A DNA stretch of 64,000 nucleotides from Streptomyces sp. ISL-96 (GCF_018614035.1 NZ_JAGGPA010000020.1:124001-188000); one strand, 5' to 3'; positions 32,516 through 41,275 are shown, numbered from the stretch's first letter. Notes: generated by a model not told the origin, from the letters alone. A program made the numbers and translations.

Positions 32516-33103
32516 TCAGCGGCGGCCCGGTGCGTCGCCGCTTGAGCTGTCCGGAGCGAGGTCCAGCAGTCTGCGCGCCGTCTCGCGGGCATGCTCTGCC
32601 GCGGCACTGTCCCCGGAGACGGCGGCGGTGGTGATCGCGCCTTCCACGAGCAGGAGGAGCGCCCGCGCCAGCCAGTCGGCGTGGCCCGCATCGGCCACCA
32701 GACGCGCCAGGTAGTCCTTCAGGGCGTCTACGTGGTCGCGGGCGGCGGCGGCCACTTCGTCCGATGTGGCGCCCAGTTCCCCGAAGGAGTTGACGAAGGC
32801 GCAGCCGCGGAAGCCCGGTTCCCGGAACCAGGACCGCAGCCAGTCGAAGACCGCCAGGATCTGTTCCTCACCCGGCGGCCGGGCCTCGACGTAACTCGCC
32901 AGCGATGCGCGCCATCGCACGTCGCGCCGGCGCAAGTAGGCCTCCACTAGGTGATCCTTGGAAGGAAAGAGCTGGTAGAGGCGTTTGAGGGACGCCCCCG
33001 ACGCGTCGCGGATCTCGGCCATGCCGACCGCCTGCAGTCCACGCCCGTAGAAGAGCGTCTCGGCTGCGTCGAGGATGCGGGTCTGTTGTTCGGCGGCTTC
33101 CAT
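32516..33103 (-). CDS. TetR family transcriptional regulator
   Basis: 195 residues. The DNA-binding part is RILDAAETLFYGRGLQAVGMAEIRDASGASLKRLYQLFPSKDHLVEAYL, with the ligand domain after it. It is divergent from a DUF1348 gene, and two matching palindromes (AAGAGAA and GGGAGAAT types) lie in the 93-bp space, so it probably represses itself and that gene. Its ligand-binding half resembles the YxaF/LmrA subgroup, which responds to lipophilic compounds (inference). Confidence 0.9.
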   Translation of the reverse strand: MEAAEQQTRILDAAETLFYGRGLQAVGMAEIRDASGASLKRLYQLFPSKDHLVEAYLRRRDVRWRASLASYVEARPPGEEQILAVFDWLRSWFREPGFRGCAFVNSFGELGATSDEVAAAARDHVDALKDYLARLVADAGHADWLARALLLLVEGAITTAAVSGDSAAAEHARETARRLLDLAPDSSSGDAPGRR

Positions 33104-33120
33104 GCCAACTCTCCCCTTGC

Positions 33121-33140
33121 AAGAGAATCACAGTTCTCTT
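33121..33140. promoter_or_regulatory. TetR operator 1
   Basis: AAGAGAA and TTCTCTT flank TCACAG. The inner GAGAAT/RTTCTC core is shared with operator 2. It lies 18 bases before the TetR start. Confidence 0.7.
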
Positions 33141-33157
33141 AGGCTACCCGCAGGCCG

Positions 33158-33177
33158 GGGAGAATGATCATTCTCCC
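33158..33177. promoter_or_regulatory. TetR operator 2
   Basis: GGGAGAATGATCATTCTCCC is a perfect 20-bp palindrome, centred 37 bp from operator 1 and just before the DUF1348 start. Confidence 0.75.
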
Positions 33178-33196
33178 GCCTGTGAAGGGGAGAGTC

Positions 33197-33613
33197 ATGA
33201 CTGACAAGAGGCCGCCGTTCCCGCCGTTCACCGCCGAGACGGCTCTGCGGAAGGTCAAGGCGGCCGAGGACGGCTGGAACAGCCGGGACCCGGAGCGGGT
33301 TTCCCTGGCCTATACGGAGGACTCCGAGTGGCGCAACCGCGACACGTTCCTGCGCGGGCGCGCGGAGATCGTGGAGTTCCTTCGCGACAAGTGGCGGCGC
33401 GAGCTGGACTACCGCCTGCGCAAGGAGCTGTGGGCCTTCACGGACAACCGCATAGCCGTCCGCTTCGAGTACGAGTGGCACAACCACGAGGACCAGTGGT
33501 TCCGCAGCTACGGCAACGAGAACTGGGAGTTCGACGAGAACGGTCTGATGCGACGCCGCTACGCGAGCATCAACGACCTCCCCATCGCGGCGAACGATCG
33601 CCGTATGGCCTGA
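33197..33613 (+). CDS. DUF1348 / NTF2-like (SnoaL fold) protein
   Basis: 138 residues. [44 protein letters not shown] is the typical start of DUF1348, with [18 protein letters not shown] and [18 protein letters not shown] following. The cone-shaped fold usually binds a small hydrophobic molecule. Substrate unknown. GGGGAGA precedes the ATG. It is divergent from a TetR gene sharing two operators, so its expression likely responds to that regulator's ligand. Confidence 0.9.
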   Translation: MTDKRPPFPPFTAETALRKVKAAEDGWNSRDPERVSLAYTEDSEWRNRDTFLRGRAEIVEFLRDKWRRELDYRLRKELWAFTDNRIAVRFEYEWHNHEDQWFRSYGNENWEFDENGLMRRRYASINDLPIAANDRRMA

Positions 33614-33623
33614 AGCGCGAAAA

Positions 33624-33640
33624 GGAGCCCGATGGGCTCC
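33624..33640 (+). terminator. Hairpin after the DUF1348 gene
   Basis: GGAGCCC and GGGCTCC enclose GAT, 10 bases after the stop. Confidence 0.6.
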
Positions 33641-33702
33641 GCCGGCGAGCGGACCATAGGGCTCCTCCCCGAAGCGCCGGGCCGGCCGGTCGGTCGGCCG
33701 AT

Positions 33703-33969
33703 TCAGCCCGGCCAGGTTCCCGTCAGGCGTTGTACGGCCGTGGCACCGCCGCGGTCGACCGCCGCCTTGACCGCCGCGAAGATCGCACCCTGCACGGCAG
33801 CGGCGATCACGACCTCCCGCCAGCCGCGCTCCATGTCCGTGGCGTCGGGGGCGTCCTCGTCGTGCCCCATGACCTTCCACACCTGCTTGAAGACCATGCC
33901 GGCCAGGGCGCCGCTCACGGCGCCCATCACCAGGCCGACCGGTTTGTACGCGACCTTGGACGCTTTCAT
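33703..33969 (-). CDS. DUF4235 family small membrane protein
   Basis: 88 residues. The pattern KVAYKPVGLVMGAVSGALAGMVFKQVWKVMGHDEDAPDATD, then REVVIAAAVQGAIFAAVKAAVDRGGA is DUF4235, with two membrane segments. The ATG overlaps the stop of the DUF3618 gene by one base (TGATG), and AGGAGG is six bases upstream. It is the last gene of a conserved actinobacterial envelope operon; function unknown. Confidence 0.85.
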   Translation of the reverse strand: MKASKVAYKPVGLVMGAVSGALAGMVFKQVWKVMGHDEDAPDATDMERGWREVVIAAAVQGAIFAAVKAAVDRGGATAVQRLTGTWPG

Positions 33970-34403
33970 CAGCACCTCCTGCTGCGTCGCGTGGCGACCA
34001 CGATTACGGCGGCGAGCGCGGCGAAACCGGCGAACACGAGCAGATCACGGCCGGGGCGCGTGGTCCTGCCGCCGGGCCGGCCCTCTTGCGGACCGGGCTC
34101 CGAACCCCTGCCGTGGAGCTTGCGTCCCAGGATGAGAGCGGTGTCCGTCAGCTGCTCGTTGGCAGAGGCGGCCTTGTCCCGTACCGGCCCGGGGGTCTTG
34201 TCGTGCACCGTATGGAGGGCATGCGCGGCCTTGTCCTGCACCACACTCTTGACCTTCGCCGCCTTCTGCTGTGCCTGCGCCTTTACGTCGGCCTTGGCTG
34301 CCAGCGCTTCGACCGTACGGCCCAGCTCCTCGCGGGTTTTCTCCACCTGCGCCCGCAGTTCGTCGGGGTTGGGCGAGGAACCGTTGCCCTTTGCCTTTGT
34401 CAT
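33969..34403 (-). CDS. DUF3618 family protein
   Basis: 144 residues. The N-terminal PNPDELRAQVEKTREELGRTVEALAAKADVKAQAQ is the DUF3618 helix pair; the middle is charged and helical, and a single membrane helix (LLVFAGFAALAAVIVV) sits near the C-terminus. It overlaps the holin-like gene by four bases (ATGA) and the DUF4235 gene by one base. It is the middle partner of the three-gene operon and may link the membrane partners (inference). Confidence 0.85.
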   Translation of the reverse strand: MTKAKGNGSSPNPDELRAQVEKTREELGRTVEALAAKADVKAQAQQKAAKVKSVVQDKAAHALHTVHDKTPGPVRDKAASANEQLTDTALILGRKLHGRGSEPGPQEGRPGGRTTRPGRDLLVFAGFAALAAVIVVATRRSRRC

Positions 34404-34831
34404 CGACGTGCCCTCTCCTTGATCTCGGCCACGTCGGCCTTGACGCTGTGGATGGCCTGCTCGGGAGTGGCCGGCGTGGCTCGGCTGACCTGCTTCTTGC
34501 CCACGGCGGCGAGCACCGCCGTCACGAAGAGCAGGGCGCCGGTGACGACCAGCGCCGAGAGCCACAACGGCCAGACCAGGTCCAGGGCGATGATCGCGGT
34601 GGCCACGATGGCCTGCAGGGCCAGCAGACCCACCACGCCGGCTCCGCCCAGCAGACCGCCGCCCAGCCCGAACCGTTTGCCCTTCTGCTGCATCTCGGCC
34701 TGCGCCAGGCGCAGCTCCTGCCGCATCAGCTGGGAAATCTGCTCCGACGCGTGCTTGACCAGATCGCCCACCGACTCCCCGTGAGACTCCCCGGTGTCCG
34801 TGTGGGGCCGTTGGTCCACTGACGTGCTCAT
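34400..34831 (-). CDS. Phage holin superfamily III-like (DUF1469) protein
   Basis: 143 residues. ESVGDLVKHASEQISQLMRQELRLAQAEMQQKGKRFG precedes two membrane helices (GLLALQAIVATAIIAL, ALVVTGALLFVTAVLAAV), the actinobacterial phage_holin_3_6/DUF1469 pattern. Despite the name it is a chromosomal envelope protein, not evidence of a phage. First gene of the operon with DUF3618 and DUF4235. The ATG opens MSTSVDQRPH. Confidence 0.85.
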   Translation of the reverse strand: MSTSVDQRPHTDTGESHGESVGDLVKHASEQISQLMRQELRLAQAEMQQKGKRFGLGGGLLGGAGVVGLLALQAIVATAIIALDLVWPLWLSALVVTGALLFVTAVLAAVGKKQVSRATPATPEQAIHSVKADVAEIKERARR

Positions 34832-34946
34832 CGTCGTGACCTGCCTTTCCTCGACCTGCCCGCTGGTGGCTGTCAATCAAGTCGTAGCCCTTACTTCGTG
34901 TGCCCGCCAGCGGACAGCCCACGCGCCGCCGCCGAACAGACCCGCC

Positions 34947-35558
34947 CTACAACAGGGCGCGGAGCAGCAGGCGGGGCGCGTGATGCACCAGCAAGGCGCT
35001 GCCCACACCGATGGCGGCGCCGGCCACGACGTCACTTGGGTAGTGCGCCCCGGCCTGGACGCGCTCCACGGCCACCATCACGGTGGGAACCGCGGCTGCC
35101 GCCCCCACCCACGGCGAGGTGAAGGCCACCGCGGTGGTGAAACCCACGGCGGCGGCGGTGTGCCCGGACGGGAAGGACGAGCTGTCCGGCCGGTTGTCGG
35201 CACCGTCGTGCGGGATCATGTCCGTGGGTGGCCTTCGCCGCTCGTACAACTGCTTGCACACCGCGTTCGACACCAGTTGGGCACAGAGCATGCTGACCAC
35301 TCCCCCGGCCGCGGCCTTGCGCTGCGACGCGCCTCCCGCGACAGCCATGGCCAGGGCCACGCCCCACCACAGTTTGGTCCGTTCGGCAGCCGCCTCCACC
35401 GCCGGGAGCACCTGGCGCGTCCAGGGCGAGTCCCAGGAGGCGGCCCGGTGGGTGAGCTGCCGGTCGAGGCGGCGCATGTCGTGGAGGAGGCGCGTGACGG
35501 CCTGTTTCGACCGCGCGACGTCAACCCCGTCCACCCCTCTGCTCAGGCGTCCCGGCAC
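34947..35558 (-). CDS. PAP2-family membrane phosphatase
   Basis: 203 residues. The three PAP2 motifs are present: KQLYERRRPP, SFPSGHTAA and RVQAGAHYPSDVVAG, carrying the catalytic His residues. Such enzymes remove phosphate from lipid phosphates such as phosphatidate or undecaprenyl pyrophosphate at the membrane. The start is a GTG two bases after the YihY stop, so the genes are coupled; a GTG eight codons later is possible. The N-terminus MRRLDRQLTHRAASW is typical of the Streptomyces type. Confidence 0.85.
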   Translation of the reverse strand: MPGRLSRGVDGVDVARSKQAVTRLLHDMRRLDRQLTHRAASWDSPWTRQVLPAVEAAAERTKLWWGVALAMAVAGGASQRKAAAGGVVSMLCAQLVSNAVCKQLYERRRPPTDMIPHDGADNRPDSSSFPSGHTAAAVGFTTAVAFTSPWVGAAAAVPTVMVAVERVQAGAHYPSDVVAGAAIGVGSALLVHHAPRLLLRALL

Positions 35559-35560
35559 AG

Positions 35561-36640
35561 TCAGTCGCTGCCCATCTGCTTGCGGTCCTGATCAGTCCAC
35601 TTGCGTGTGTCACGCGGTTCGACGTAGGGCTCCTCTTCGCTGGGGTGGCCGCCGGCGATCGCGCGTTCACGGGCCATCTCGGCGTCGAACTCCAGGCCCA
35701 GCAGGATCGCCAGGTTCGTGATCCACAGCCACACCAGGAAGATGATCACACCGGCCAGGGTGCCGTACGTCTTGTTGTACGAAGCGAAGTTCGCCACGTA
35801 CAGCGCGAAGCCCGCCGAGGCGATCAGCCAGATCACCAGGGCCAGGAAGCTGCCGGGGGTGACCCACCGGAAGCCGCGGCCCCTGGCGTTCGGTGATGCC
35901 CAGTACAGCAGGGCGATCATGATGGTGACCAGCAGGACGAGGACCGGCCACTTCACGATCGACCACACGTTCAGGGCACTGTCCCCGATGCCCAGGGTCC
36001 TACCCAACTGCCGGGCGAGGCCGCCGGAGAACACCACGATCAGCGCGCTGACGCACGCCAGGATCATCAGCACCAGCGTCAGGACAAGCCGCAACGGCGT
36101 GAGCTTCCAGACCGGCCGGCCTTCGGGGATGTCGTAGACCGCGTTGGACGTGCGGATGAACGCGGCCACGTATCCGGACGCCGACCACAGCGCAACCAGC
36201 AGACCGACGATCGCCAGGATCGATCCCGTACCGCTGCCACTGGCCTGCAGTTGCTCGACCGCCCCGGTGATGATGTCGCGGGCGGAGCCGGGCGTCAGCT
36301 TCGCGATGTTGTCCAGGACGCTCTTGGTCGCCGACTCGCTCGCGATGCCCAGGATCGACACCAGCACCAGCAGTGCGGGGAACAGCGCCAGGATCCCGTA
36401 GTACGTCAGCGCCGCGGCGCGGTCGGTCAGCTCATCGTCCTTGAACTCTGCCGCGGTGCGGCGCAGCACGCCGCCCCACGACTTCTTGCCCATCTGGGTG
36501 GGCTTGTCAGGAGCGTTCCGTTCCACCTGTGGGTCCGGCCCCGCACGGCTGCCGGGCTCCCCGGCCGACGCGGCTTCCGCCTGCGGGCGATCACGTCCCT
36601 GATCGTCGTCTCCATGCTCTTGTCGCCACTTCGATGCCAT
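35561..36640 (-). CDS. YihY/BrkB family membrane protein
   Basis: 359 residues with six membrane segments after a charged, disordered N-terminus. The family marks are DDELTDRAAALTYYGILALFPALLV, RTSNAVYDIPEGRPVWKL and NFASYNKTYGTLAGVIIFLVWLWITNLAILLGLEF. YihY proteins are envelope proteins of uncertain role, sometimes called ribonuclease BN by early mis-annotation. The stop is two bases before the PAP2 start, suggesting one transcript. Confidence 0.9.
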   Translation of the reverse strand: MASKWRQEHGDDDQGRDRPQAEAASAGEPGSRAGPDPQVERNAPDKPTQMGKKSWGGVLRRTAAEFKDDELTDRAAALTYYGILALFPALLVLVSILGIASESATKSVLDNIAKLTPGSARDIITGAVEQLQASGSGTGSILAIVGLLVALWSASGYVAAFIRTSNAVYDIPEGRPVWKLTPLRLVLTLVLMILACVSALIVVFSGGLARQLGRTLGIGDSALNVWSIVKWPVLVLLVTIMIALLYWASPNARGRGFRWVTPGSFLALVIWLIASAGFALYVANFASYNKTYGTLAGVIIFLVWLWITNLAILLGLEFDAEMARERAIAGGHPSEEEPYVEPRDTRKWTDQDRKQMGSD

Positions 36641-36936
36641 GACCTACGAGTAACCGCAAAATCCGGGTTCTGCACGTGGAGCCGGTGCTCGACTTCGACG
36701 TTTTCGGGTAATCGCGTGGCATTCGGGTGTCTCGCCCAACGCCACGCGCCACCTTCTGCGGCAGGTGGCGCCGCCCTGCGTGCCTGCCGGCCACCGTTTT
36801 GGCGCCGTACGGACGCCCATGGGCGGTTGTCCGCGCGGACGAGCGATCTCCGGTACGCAAAAAAACGCCTCCTGCCAGCAGGGATGCGCGGAAAATTCTC
36901 TTTGACTTCATCCATTTCCGCCGAAATGATCCGGGT
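36641..36936. other. Divergent intergenic region, 296 bp
   Basis: It separates the YihY gene from a methyltransferase gene and contains no recognised gene. A GTTTTCGGGTAA stretch has the two elements of a sigma-B-like promoter but at too short a spacing. Confidence 0.4.
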
Positions 36937-37698
36937 ATGTCACGCACTTTTGACGACCTCGTATCGGAGGCCGAAGCCGTATCGGTGGACGGCTGGGACT
37001 TCTCCTGGCTTGATGGCCGCGCCACCGAGCAACGCCCCTCGTGGGGATATCAGCGCACGATGAGCGAGCACTTCGCCCACGCGTCCGCCGCCCTCGACAT
37101 CCAGACCGGCGGCGGGGAAGTGCTCGCCGGAGCGCCGAAGCTGCCGCGGGTGATGGTGGCCACGGAGTCCAGGCCGCCCAACGTCGCCAAGGCGACCAGG
37201 CTGCTGCACCCGCTCGGCGCCGTCGTCGTCGCGGACGCGGACGAACCTCCGTTGCCGTTCGCCGACGGCGCCTTCGACCTGGTGACCAGCCGTCACCCGG
37301 CGACGGTGTGGTGGGAGGAGATCGCCCGCGTGCTTCAGGGCGGTGGCACGTACCTCGCCCAGCACGTCGGCCATTCCAGCGTCTTCGAACTCGTCGAGTA
37401 CTTCCTCGGTCCACAGCCCGGGGAAGTCCGCCGCGCACGCCATCCCGACGACGAACGCCGGGACGCCGAGGCGGCCGGCCTGGAGGTGACCGACTTGCGA
37501 TTCGAGCGGCTGCGGACCGAGTTCTTCGACATCGGCGCGGTGATCTACTTCCTGCGGAAGGTGATCTGGATGGTCCCCGGCTTCACCGTCGACCGGTACC
37601 GCGACCGGCTGCGGGAACTGCACGACAAGATCGAGAGCGAGGGGCCGTTCGTGGCCCACTCGACCCGCTTCCTCATCGAGGCCCGTAAGCCCGTCTGA
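36937..37698 (+). CDS. SAM-dependent methyltransferase
   Basis: 253 residues. VMVATESRPPNVAKATRLLHPLGAVVVADADEPPLPFADGAFDLVTSRHP has the class I layout (motif I region, acidic end of strand 2, and the DGAFDLV motif of strand 4). The later EIARVLQGGGTYLAQHVG is the usual strand 5 region. Glycine motif I is degenerate, as in rRNA methyltransferase-like relatives. Substrate unknown. No strong ribosome binding site is visible, so the start is less certain. Confidence 0.8.
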   Translation: MSRTFDDLVSEAEAVSVDGWDFSWLDGRATEQRPSWGYQRTMSEHFAHASAALDIQTGGGEVLAGAPKLPRVMVATESRPPNVAKATRLLHPLGAVVVADADEPPLPFADGAFDLVTSRHPATVWWEEIARVLQGGGTYLAQHVGHSSVFELVEYFLGPQPGEVRRARHPDDERRDAEAAGLEVTDLRFERLRTEFFDIGAVIYFLRKVIWMVPGFTVDRYRDRLRELHDKIESEGPFVAHSTRFLIEARKPV

Positions 37699-37732
37699 CT
37701 GGAATCCGTGTCCCCCGCGCGCGCTCCTGCTG

Positions 37733-38236
37733 CTACCGGCCGAACGCTCCGGCGCTGTAGAGGTACAGAGCGACGACCCCCGCCACACAGACCAGGACGA
37801 CCCAGGAACTGAAGCTCGTGTGCCTTCCTCGCCGCCGCTGCTTGCCGGACCGGCTGATGCGGCCGGACCGTCTGGAGCGACCGGAGCCGTCGGCGCCCTT
37901 CGAGCGGCCGGCGCGCGACGGGCCGCCCGGCACTCGCGGCGCCGCATCGACAGCGGCCTCCGCGAGCAGGCGGCGGCAGGTGGTGGCTAGTTCGCCCGTC
38001 CCGGCGGCGAGCGGCACTATCGCTTCCGAACGCGCCGGAGCCGTGGTGCCGCCGTCGAGTATGCGGCCCGCGCGCACGAGTATCTCGCCGCGGCCTCCCG
38101 CCGGAGCGAGGCTGATCCAGCGCTGCACATGCTCACCCCGGATAACCACGCCCCCCGACCGGTCCCGGTACACGGTGTGCTCACGCCACAGCACCTCGGC
38201 CAACTCGCTGGCGATGTCCCTCAGTTGCCCACTCAT
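37733..38236 (-). CDS. Unknown protein with C-terminal membrane anchor
   Basis: 167 residues. The first 100 residues are a soluble domain (SELAEVLWREHTVYRDRSGGV, HVQRWISLAPAGGRGEILV) without a recognised family. A very basic Arg/Ser/Gly linker follows, and a single hydrophobic helix near the end (VVLVCVAGVVALYLYSAG) should anchor it in the membrane. GGGGAGG precedes the ATG. It may be a tail-anchored protein with the domain inside. The gene lies downstream of nothing co-directional nearby. Confidence 0.6.
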   Translation of the reverse strand: MSGQLRDIASELAEVLWREHTVYRDRSGGVVIRGEHVQRWISLAPAGGRGEILVRAGRILDGGTTAPARSEAIVPLAAGTGELATTCRRLLAEAAVDAAPRVPGGPSRAGRSKGADGSGRSRRSGRISRSGKQRRRGRHTSFSSWVVLVCVAGVVALYLYSAGAFGR

Positions 38237-38395
38237 TCCTCCCCCTTCGCTCCACGGCACGTCGATCAAGCAACGCACTCTAGCGACAGGTCCACACCAA
38301 GTCCGTCGCGGGTCCCGGCGTACGTGGCACATCGCTGAGCATCGCGGCCACGAGGGCTGAGCCAGGACGCGAACCGGAAGTTCTCAGCTCCGGAG

Positions 38396-38475
38396 TCAAC
38401 CCATTTCCCGTTCCGCGAAAGCGCGGAAGTTGCGCGGTGGGCGGCCAGTGAGGCGCTCGACGGTGTCGGTGGCTC
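38396..38475 (-). pseudogene. C-terminal remnant of an NmrA-type reductase gene
   Basis: The last ~26 codons read VERLTGRPPRNFRAFAERE before a stop. The segment TGRPPRNF is the typical ending of NmrA-family NAD(P)-binding reductases. The rest of the gene is absent, and the homology stops before tpg. Confidence 0.6.
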
Positions 38476-38477
38476 GT

Positions 38478-38546
38478 GAGCACATGCGAGCTCACCTGGC
38501 GGCCTTCACCGCCAGAGTCCTGGAGTCCCGTGCACCACTGAATTGA
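38478..38546 (+). pseudogene. Possible C-terminal remnant of a second gene
   Basis: An open tail EHMRAHLAAFTARVLESRAPLN before a stop looks like a helical protein end. It meets the NmrA remnant from the other side. The family is unknown, and it could be chance. Confidence 0.3.
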
Positions 38547-38585
38547 CCCGGCTCAGGCTCGGGCGGCCTCGGGACTCGTGAGGCA

Positions 38586-39146
38586 TCAGCTGTAGTCGAG
38601 TTCGATGTAGTCGATGTCGGTCAGCTCCACCTGTAGGCCGGGGGCTCGGCGCCCGCGGTCCTTGAAGTACTCCTCCTGAAGGCCTTCGGCGGCGATGCGC
38701 TGCAATTGCTGTTCGGTGGCGCCCGCGGCCTGCGCGTCGAAGAGGCGGCTCGCGTACGCGGGCGGCAGGTGCTGGGTGATGAGCCGCAGCCGGCTGTCGT
38801 CCGTAGTGCCCGGCGCCGCGGTGAATCCGAACCGCGCGCGGGTCTCGATCACGATCCCGGTGGTGCTGGCGGCCTGCTTCTTGGCGCGGTCGCGGACCCT
38901 GGGCTGCCAGTTCTTGCCCACCTCGGCGACGAGGCGGGCGGCGAGGTCCTTGCGGGGCCGTTTGAACTGACCCTTGAGGTAGCGCTCCACCGTGCGCTGG
39001 GAGGTGCCGAGCCGCTCGGCCACGGCCTTGGTGGAACCCCTTTCGTGCTTCACGAGGAACCGCATCTGCGCCTGCGCGGACTTCGGAAGAGGCCGGGTGA
39101 ACGTGCTCGCTTCGGCCTTGTCGAGGCTGTCGCCCAGAATGCCCAT
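38586..39146 (-). CDS. tpg: Telomere terminal protein Tpg
   Basis: 186 residues, close to the 184-185 usual for Streptomyces Tpg. Conserved blocks include FTRPLPKSAQAQMRFLVKHE, RGSTKAVAERLGTSQRTVERYLKGQ (a helix-turn-helix), KRPRKDLAARL, TRARFGFTAAPGTTDDSRLR and the end ELTDIDYIELDY. Tpg is linked covalently to the 5' ends of linear chromosomes and plasmids and primes end patching after replication. It follows tap by 17 bases, the normal order, so the pair is an intact end-replication unit. Confidence 0.92.
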   Translation of the reverse strand: MGILGDSLDKAEASTFTRPLPKSAQAQMRFLVKHERGSTKAVAERLGTSQRTVERYLKGQFKRPRKDLAARLVAEVGKNWQPRVRDRAKKQAASTTGIVIETRARFGFTAAPGTTDDSRLRLITQHLPPAYASRLFDAQAAGATEQQLQRIAAEGLQEEYFKDRGRRAPGLQVELTDIDYIELDYS

Positions 39147-39163
39147 CGCTGACCCCTAGTCTC

Positions 39164-41275
39164 CTATTCCCCGTCGGCCGACGCGTCGCTGCCCTTGATG
39201 TGCCGGGCGGGGTTGTGGCCTTGATCGAGCAACTGCACAGCCCACATCATCGGTTGGCTGCCCTCGCACTTGACCATCCCCGGCGAGACGCCGAGGCGGA
39301 ATCCCCCGGGCAGTGGCTTGTCCTCGGGCGTGCGGGGCAGGAAATCCAGCGGTGAGGGGCCGTCGGACAGGTATACGGCACAGTCAGAGAGGACGGCCAC
39401 CGGGAAGAGTCCGACGCCTGCGAGCTTGAGCATTTTGCGGTGCATGTTGATCCGGGCGGCAGAGATGACGGCGGCGCGGATGTCGGGGCGCCAGGTCGGG
39501 CGCTCCAGGGCCGGCCAGCGTTCGCCCGGCCGGTAACCCAAGCCCTGCGGGCGCTCGCGCAGCTTGCCGATGCCGCCCTTGACCGTGGACTTGATGGCGG
39601 AGAGGACGGCGGCCTGCCCGGCGTCGACCTGCTTGTGCCGGTCCATCGCCGCGAGGAACTCGGCCTCACCCATTCCGGAGACGACACCGAGCCGTTCCAT
39701 GGTGGCCATGTACGCGTCACGCAGCCGCGAGTACCAGGAGTCCAGGTACGGTCCGTGCTCGCGGCGGACGTATGCCTGCTCAGGCTGTACCCGGTGCCCG
39801 AGTTCCACGGCGTAGGCGACGGTCGGCGTCGCGTACCAGGCGGGGCCGTCCGGCCGGACGCCGTGCGGGGTGAACGGGTTCGGCAGGCGCGGGTCGATCT
39901 CGATATGGGACAGGTCGACGAGCCAGCTGCCGGGCAGCTTCGGGTCGAATGCCGGATTGTGGATGTGCGCGGCCGGTCCGAGGCCGACGTTCAGCCGGTT
40001 CGCCGCGGCGGCGAACGCCATGTTGACGTCGATGCCGACGGCGTAGGGCTTGGCGCACTCCTCGTCGGTGAGCAACTCGGGATCGCGGATCCACTCGTAC
40101 GCCTCTTCGTCGAGGACCTCGTCGGGGGTGCGCCGGTGGCCGCGCGGGTACAGGGCGGCGACGACGGGGTGCTCGTCCGGTGCTTCCGGTGGCGCGGGGT
40201 CCACCGGGGTGGTGAGCGAACCGGGGTTCGGGCCGGACGACCACGCACCGGTCGCCGCGTCCTTGACCGCGCGGGTCGGCGGGCGCAGCGCGGTCATCAG
40301 CTCCAGGCCGGACACGGCACAGGAACCGCGCGGGGTGATGACTCTGGTGGCGTACTCGCCCAGTACCTGGGCGAGTTCCGCAGCCGGCAGCCCCGCGGCC
40401 GCACCCCAGGCACGTGCGTCGAGCGCGCCCCAGGGCACGATCGCGAACTGGACGCACTGGCGCCGGCCGGCCTGCGCCGGGCGGTACACCCTGGCCCAGG
40501 GGCCGAAACCGCGCCTGGTCGTCTTCCAGTTCGCCCGGGCGATCTGCTTGTTGACCTTGTGGTCCTCGGGCAGGCGAAGACCTCGCCGGTCCTCCAGGGC
40601 GGCCGGCAGGCCGAGCCGCTCGGCGGCCGCGGCGGTGATGACGACCAGCGGGTCGGCGTCCTTGCCGTTGCGGTTGAGCCGGGGCGCCCCCAGCTGCGCC
40701 TCGGTAAGGGCCCACTCGACCAGGGCCGGAATCGTCGTGGCCGGGCAGTCGAGCACCAGGCCGCCTACGCAGTACGCCGATCCGTCACCGTCCAGCACCG
40801 CGAGCGGGCCGTTGGCGAAGCGCGGATCGACGGCCACAGCGGTGTCGGCGGGCTCCCTCGTCGCGGGCCTCGTCGCGGCCGGGCGGCGCGGCGCCGACGG
40901 GGGCGTGCGGGCCGGGGGCGGCATTGCGGCCGGGTTCTCCGGCACTGCAGGGGAAGTTGACCGTTCCGGCGGAGCGGCTGCTGCTTGTGCATCCTGCGCG
41001 GCGCAGGCCGTTCGCGGTTCGGGCGCGGCTGCCAGTTGGGTGGCGATGCCTTCCAGGAGCTTGGCGTAGGCGGCTCGGGTGGCGCCCTGAGGCTCGCTGC
41101 GGCCTGCCTCCCATCCGGCCACGGTGGCCCGCGTGACGTCGAGCGCGGCGGCGATCTCGCTCTGGGTGAGGCCGTAGTCAGTGCGCAGCCGGGCGCGCTC
41201 GGCCGGCTCGGGCAGGTGAGTGCGGCGCGGCCCTGACCTCAGGAGGGCGTCGACGGGGTCGGGCTTGCTGGCCAT
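39164..41275 (-). CDS. tap: Telomere-associated protein Tap
   Basis: 703 residues. The N-terminal helix-turn-helix (LTQSEIAAALDVTRATVAGWEAGRSEPQ) follows HLPEPAERARLR, the usual Tap start. After a long Pro/Ala-rich linker, the body shows FAIVPWGALDARAWG, GIDVNMAFAAAANRLNVGLG and GGIGKLRERPQGLGYRPGERWPAL, a polymerase-like arrangement typical of the family. Tap binds the telomere overhang and recruits Tpg. The ATG at MASKPDPVDALL has AAGGAG upstream. The gene is second of three in the operon. Confidence 0.9.
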   Translation of the reverse strand: MASKPDPVDALLRSGPRRTHLPEPAERARLRTDYGLTQSEIAAALDVTRATVAGWEAGRSEPQGATRAAYAKLLEGIATQLAAAPEPRTACAAQDAQAAAAPPERSTSPAVPENPAAMPPPARTPPSAPRRPAATRPATREPADTAVAVDPRFANGPLAVLDGDGSAYCVGGLVLDCPATTIPALVEWALTEAQLGAPRLNRNGKDADPLVVITAAAAERLGLPAALEDRRGLRLPEDHKVNKQIARANWKTTRRGFGPWARVYRPAQAGRRQCVQFAIVPWGALDARAWGAAAGLPAAELAQVLGEYATRVITPRGSCAVSGLELMTALRPPTRAVKDAATGAWSSGPNPGSLTTPVDPAPPEAPDEHPVVAALYPRGHRRTPDEVLDEEAYEWIRDPELLTDEECAKPYAVGIDVNMAFAAAANRLNVGLGPAAHIHNPAFDPKLPGSWLVDLSHIEIDPRLPNPFTPHGVRPDGPAWYATPTVAYAVELGHRVQPEQAYVRREHGPYLDSWYSRLRDAYMATMERLGVVSGMGEAEFLAAMDRHKQVDAGQAAVLSAIKSTVKGGIGKLRERPQGLGYRPGERWPALERPTWRPDIRAAVISAARINMHRKMLKLAGVGLFPVAVLSDCAVYLSDGPSPLDFLPRTPEDKPLPGGFRLGVSPGMVKCEGSQPMMWAVQLLDQGHNPARHIKGSDASADGE

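Larger units (their letters stand above)
38237..38585. other. 349-bp gap with remnants at the edge of the tpg-tap module
   Basis: The first 110 bases are the promoter region of the anchored protein and no motif is clear. Remnants of two gene ends occupy the middle. The last 40 bases lie before the tpg stop on the opposite side. Confidence 0.6.

Noticed and set aside
34400..34831. Prophage holin
   Set aside because: The DUF1469/holin-like protein is followed by DUF3618 and DUF4235, the normal chromosomal envelope operon; no other phage genes are present.
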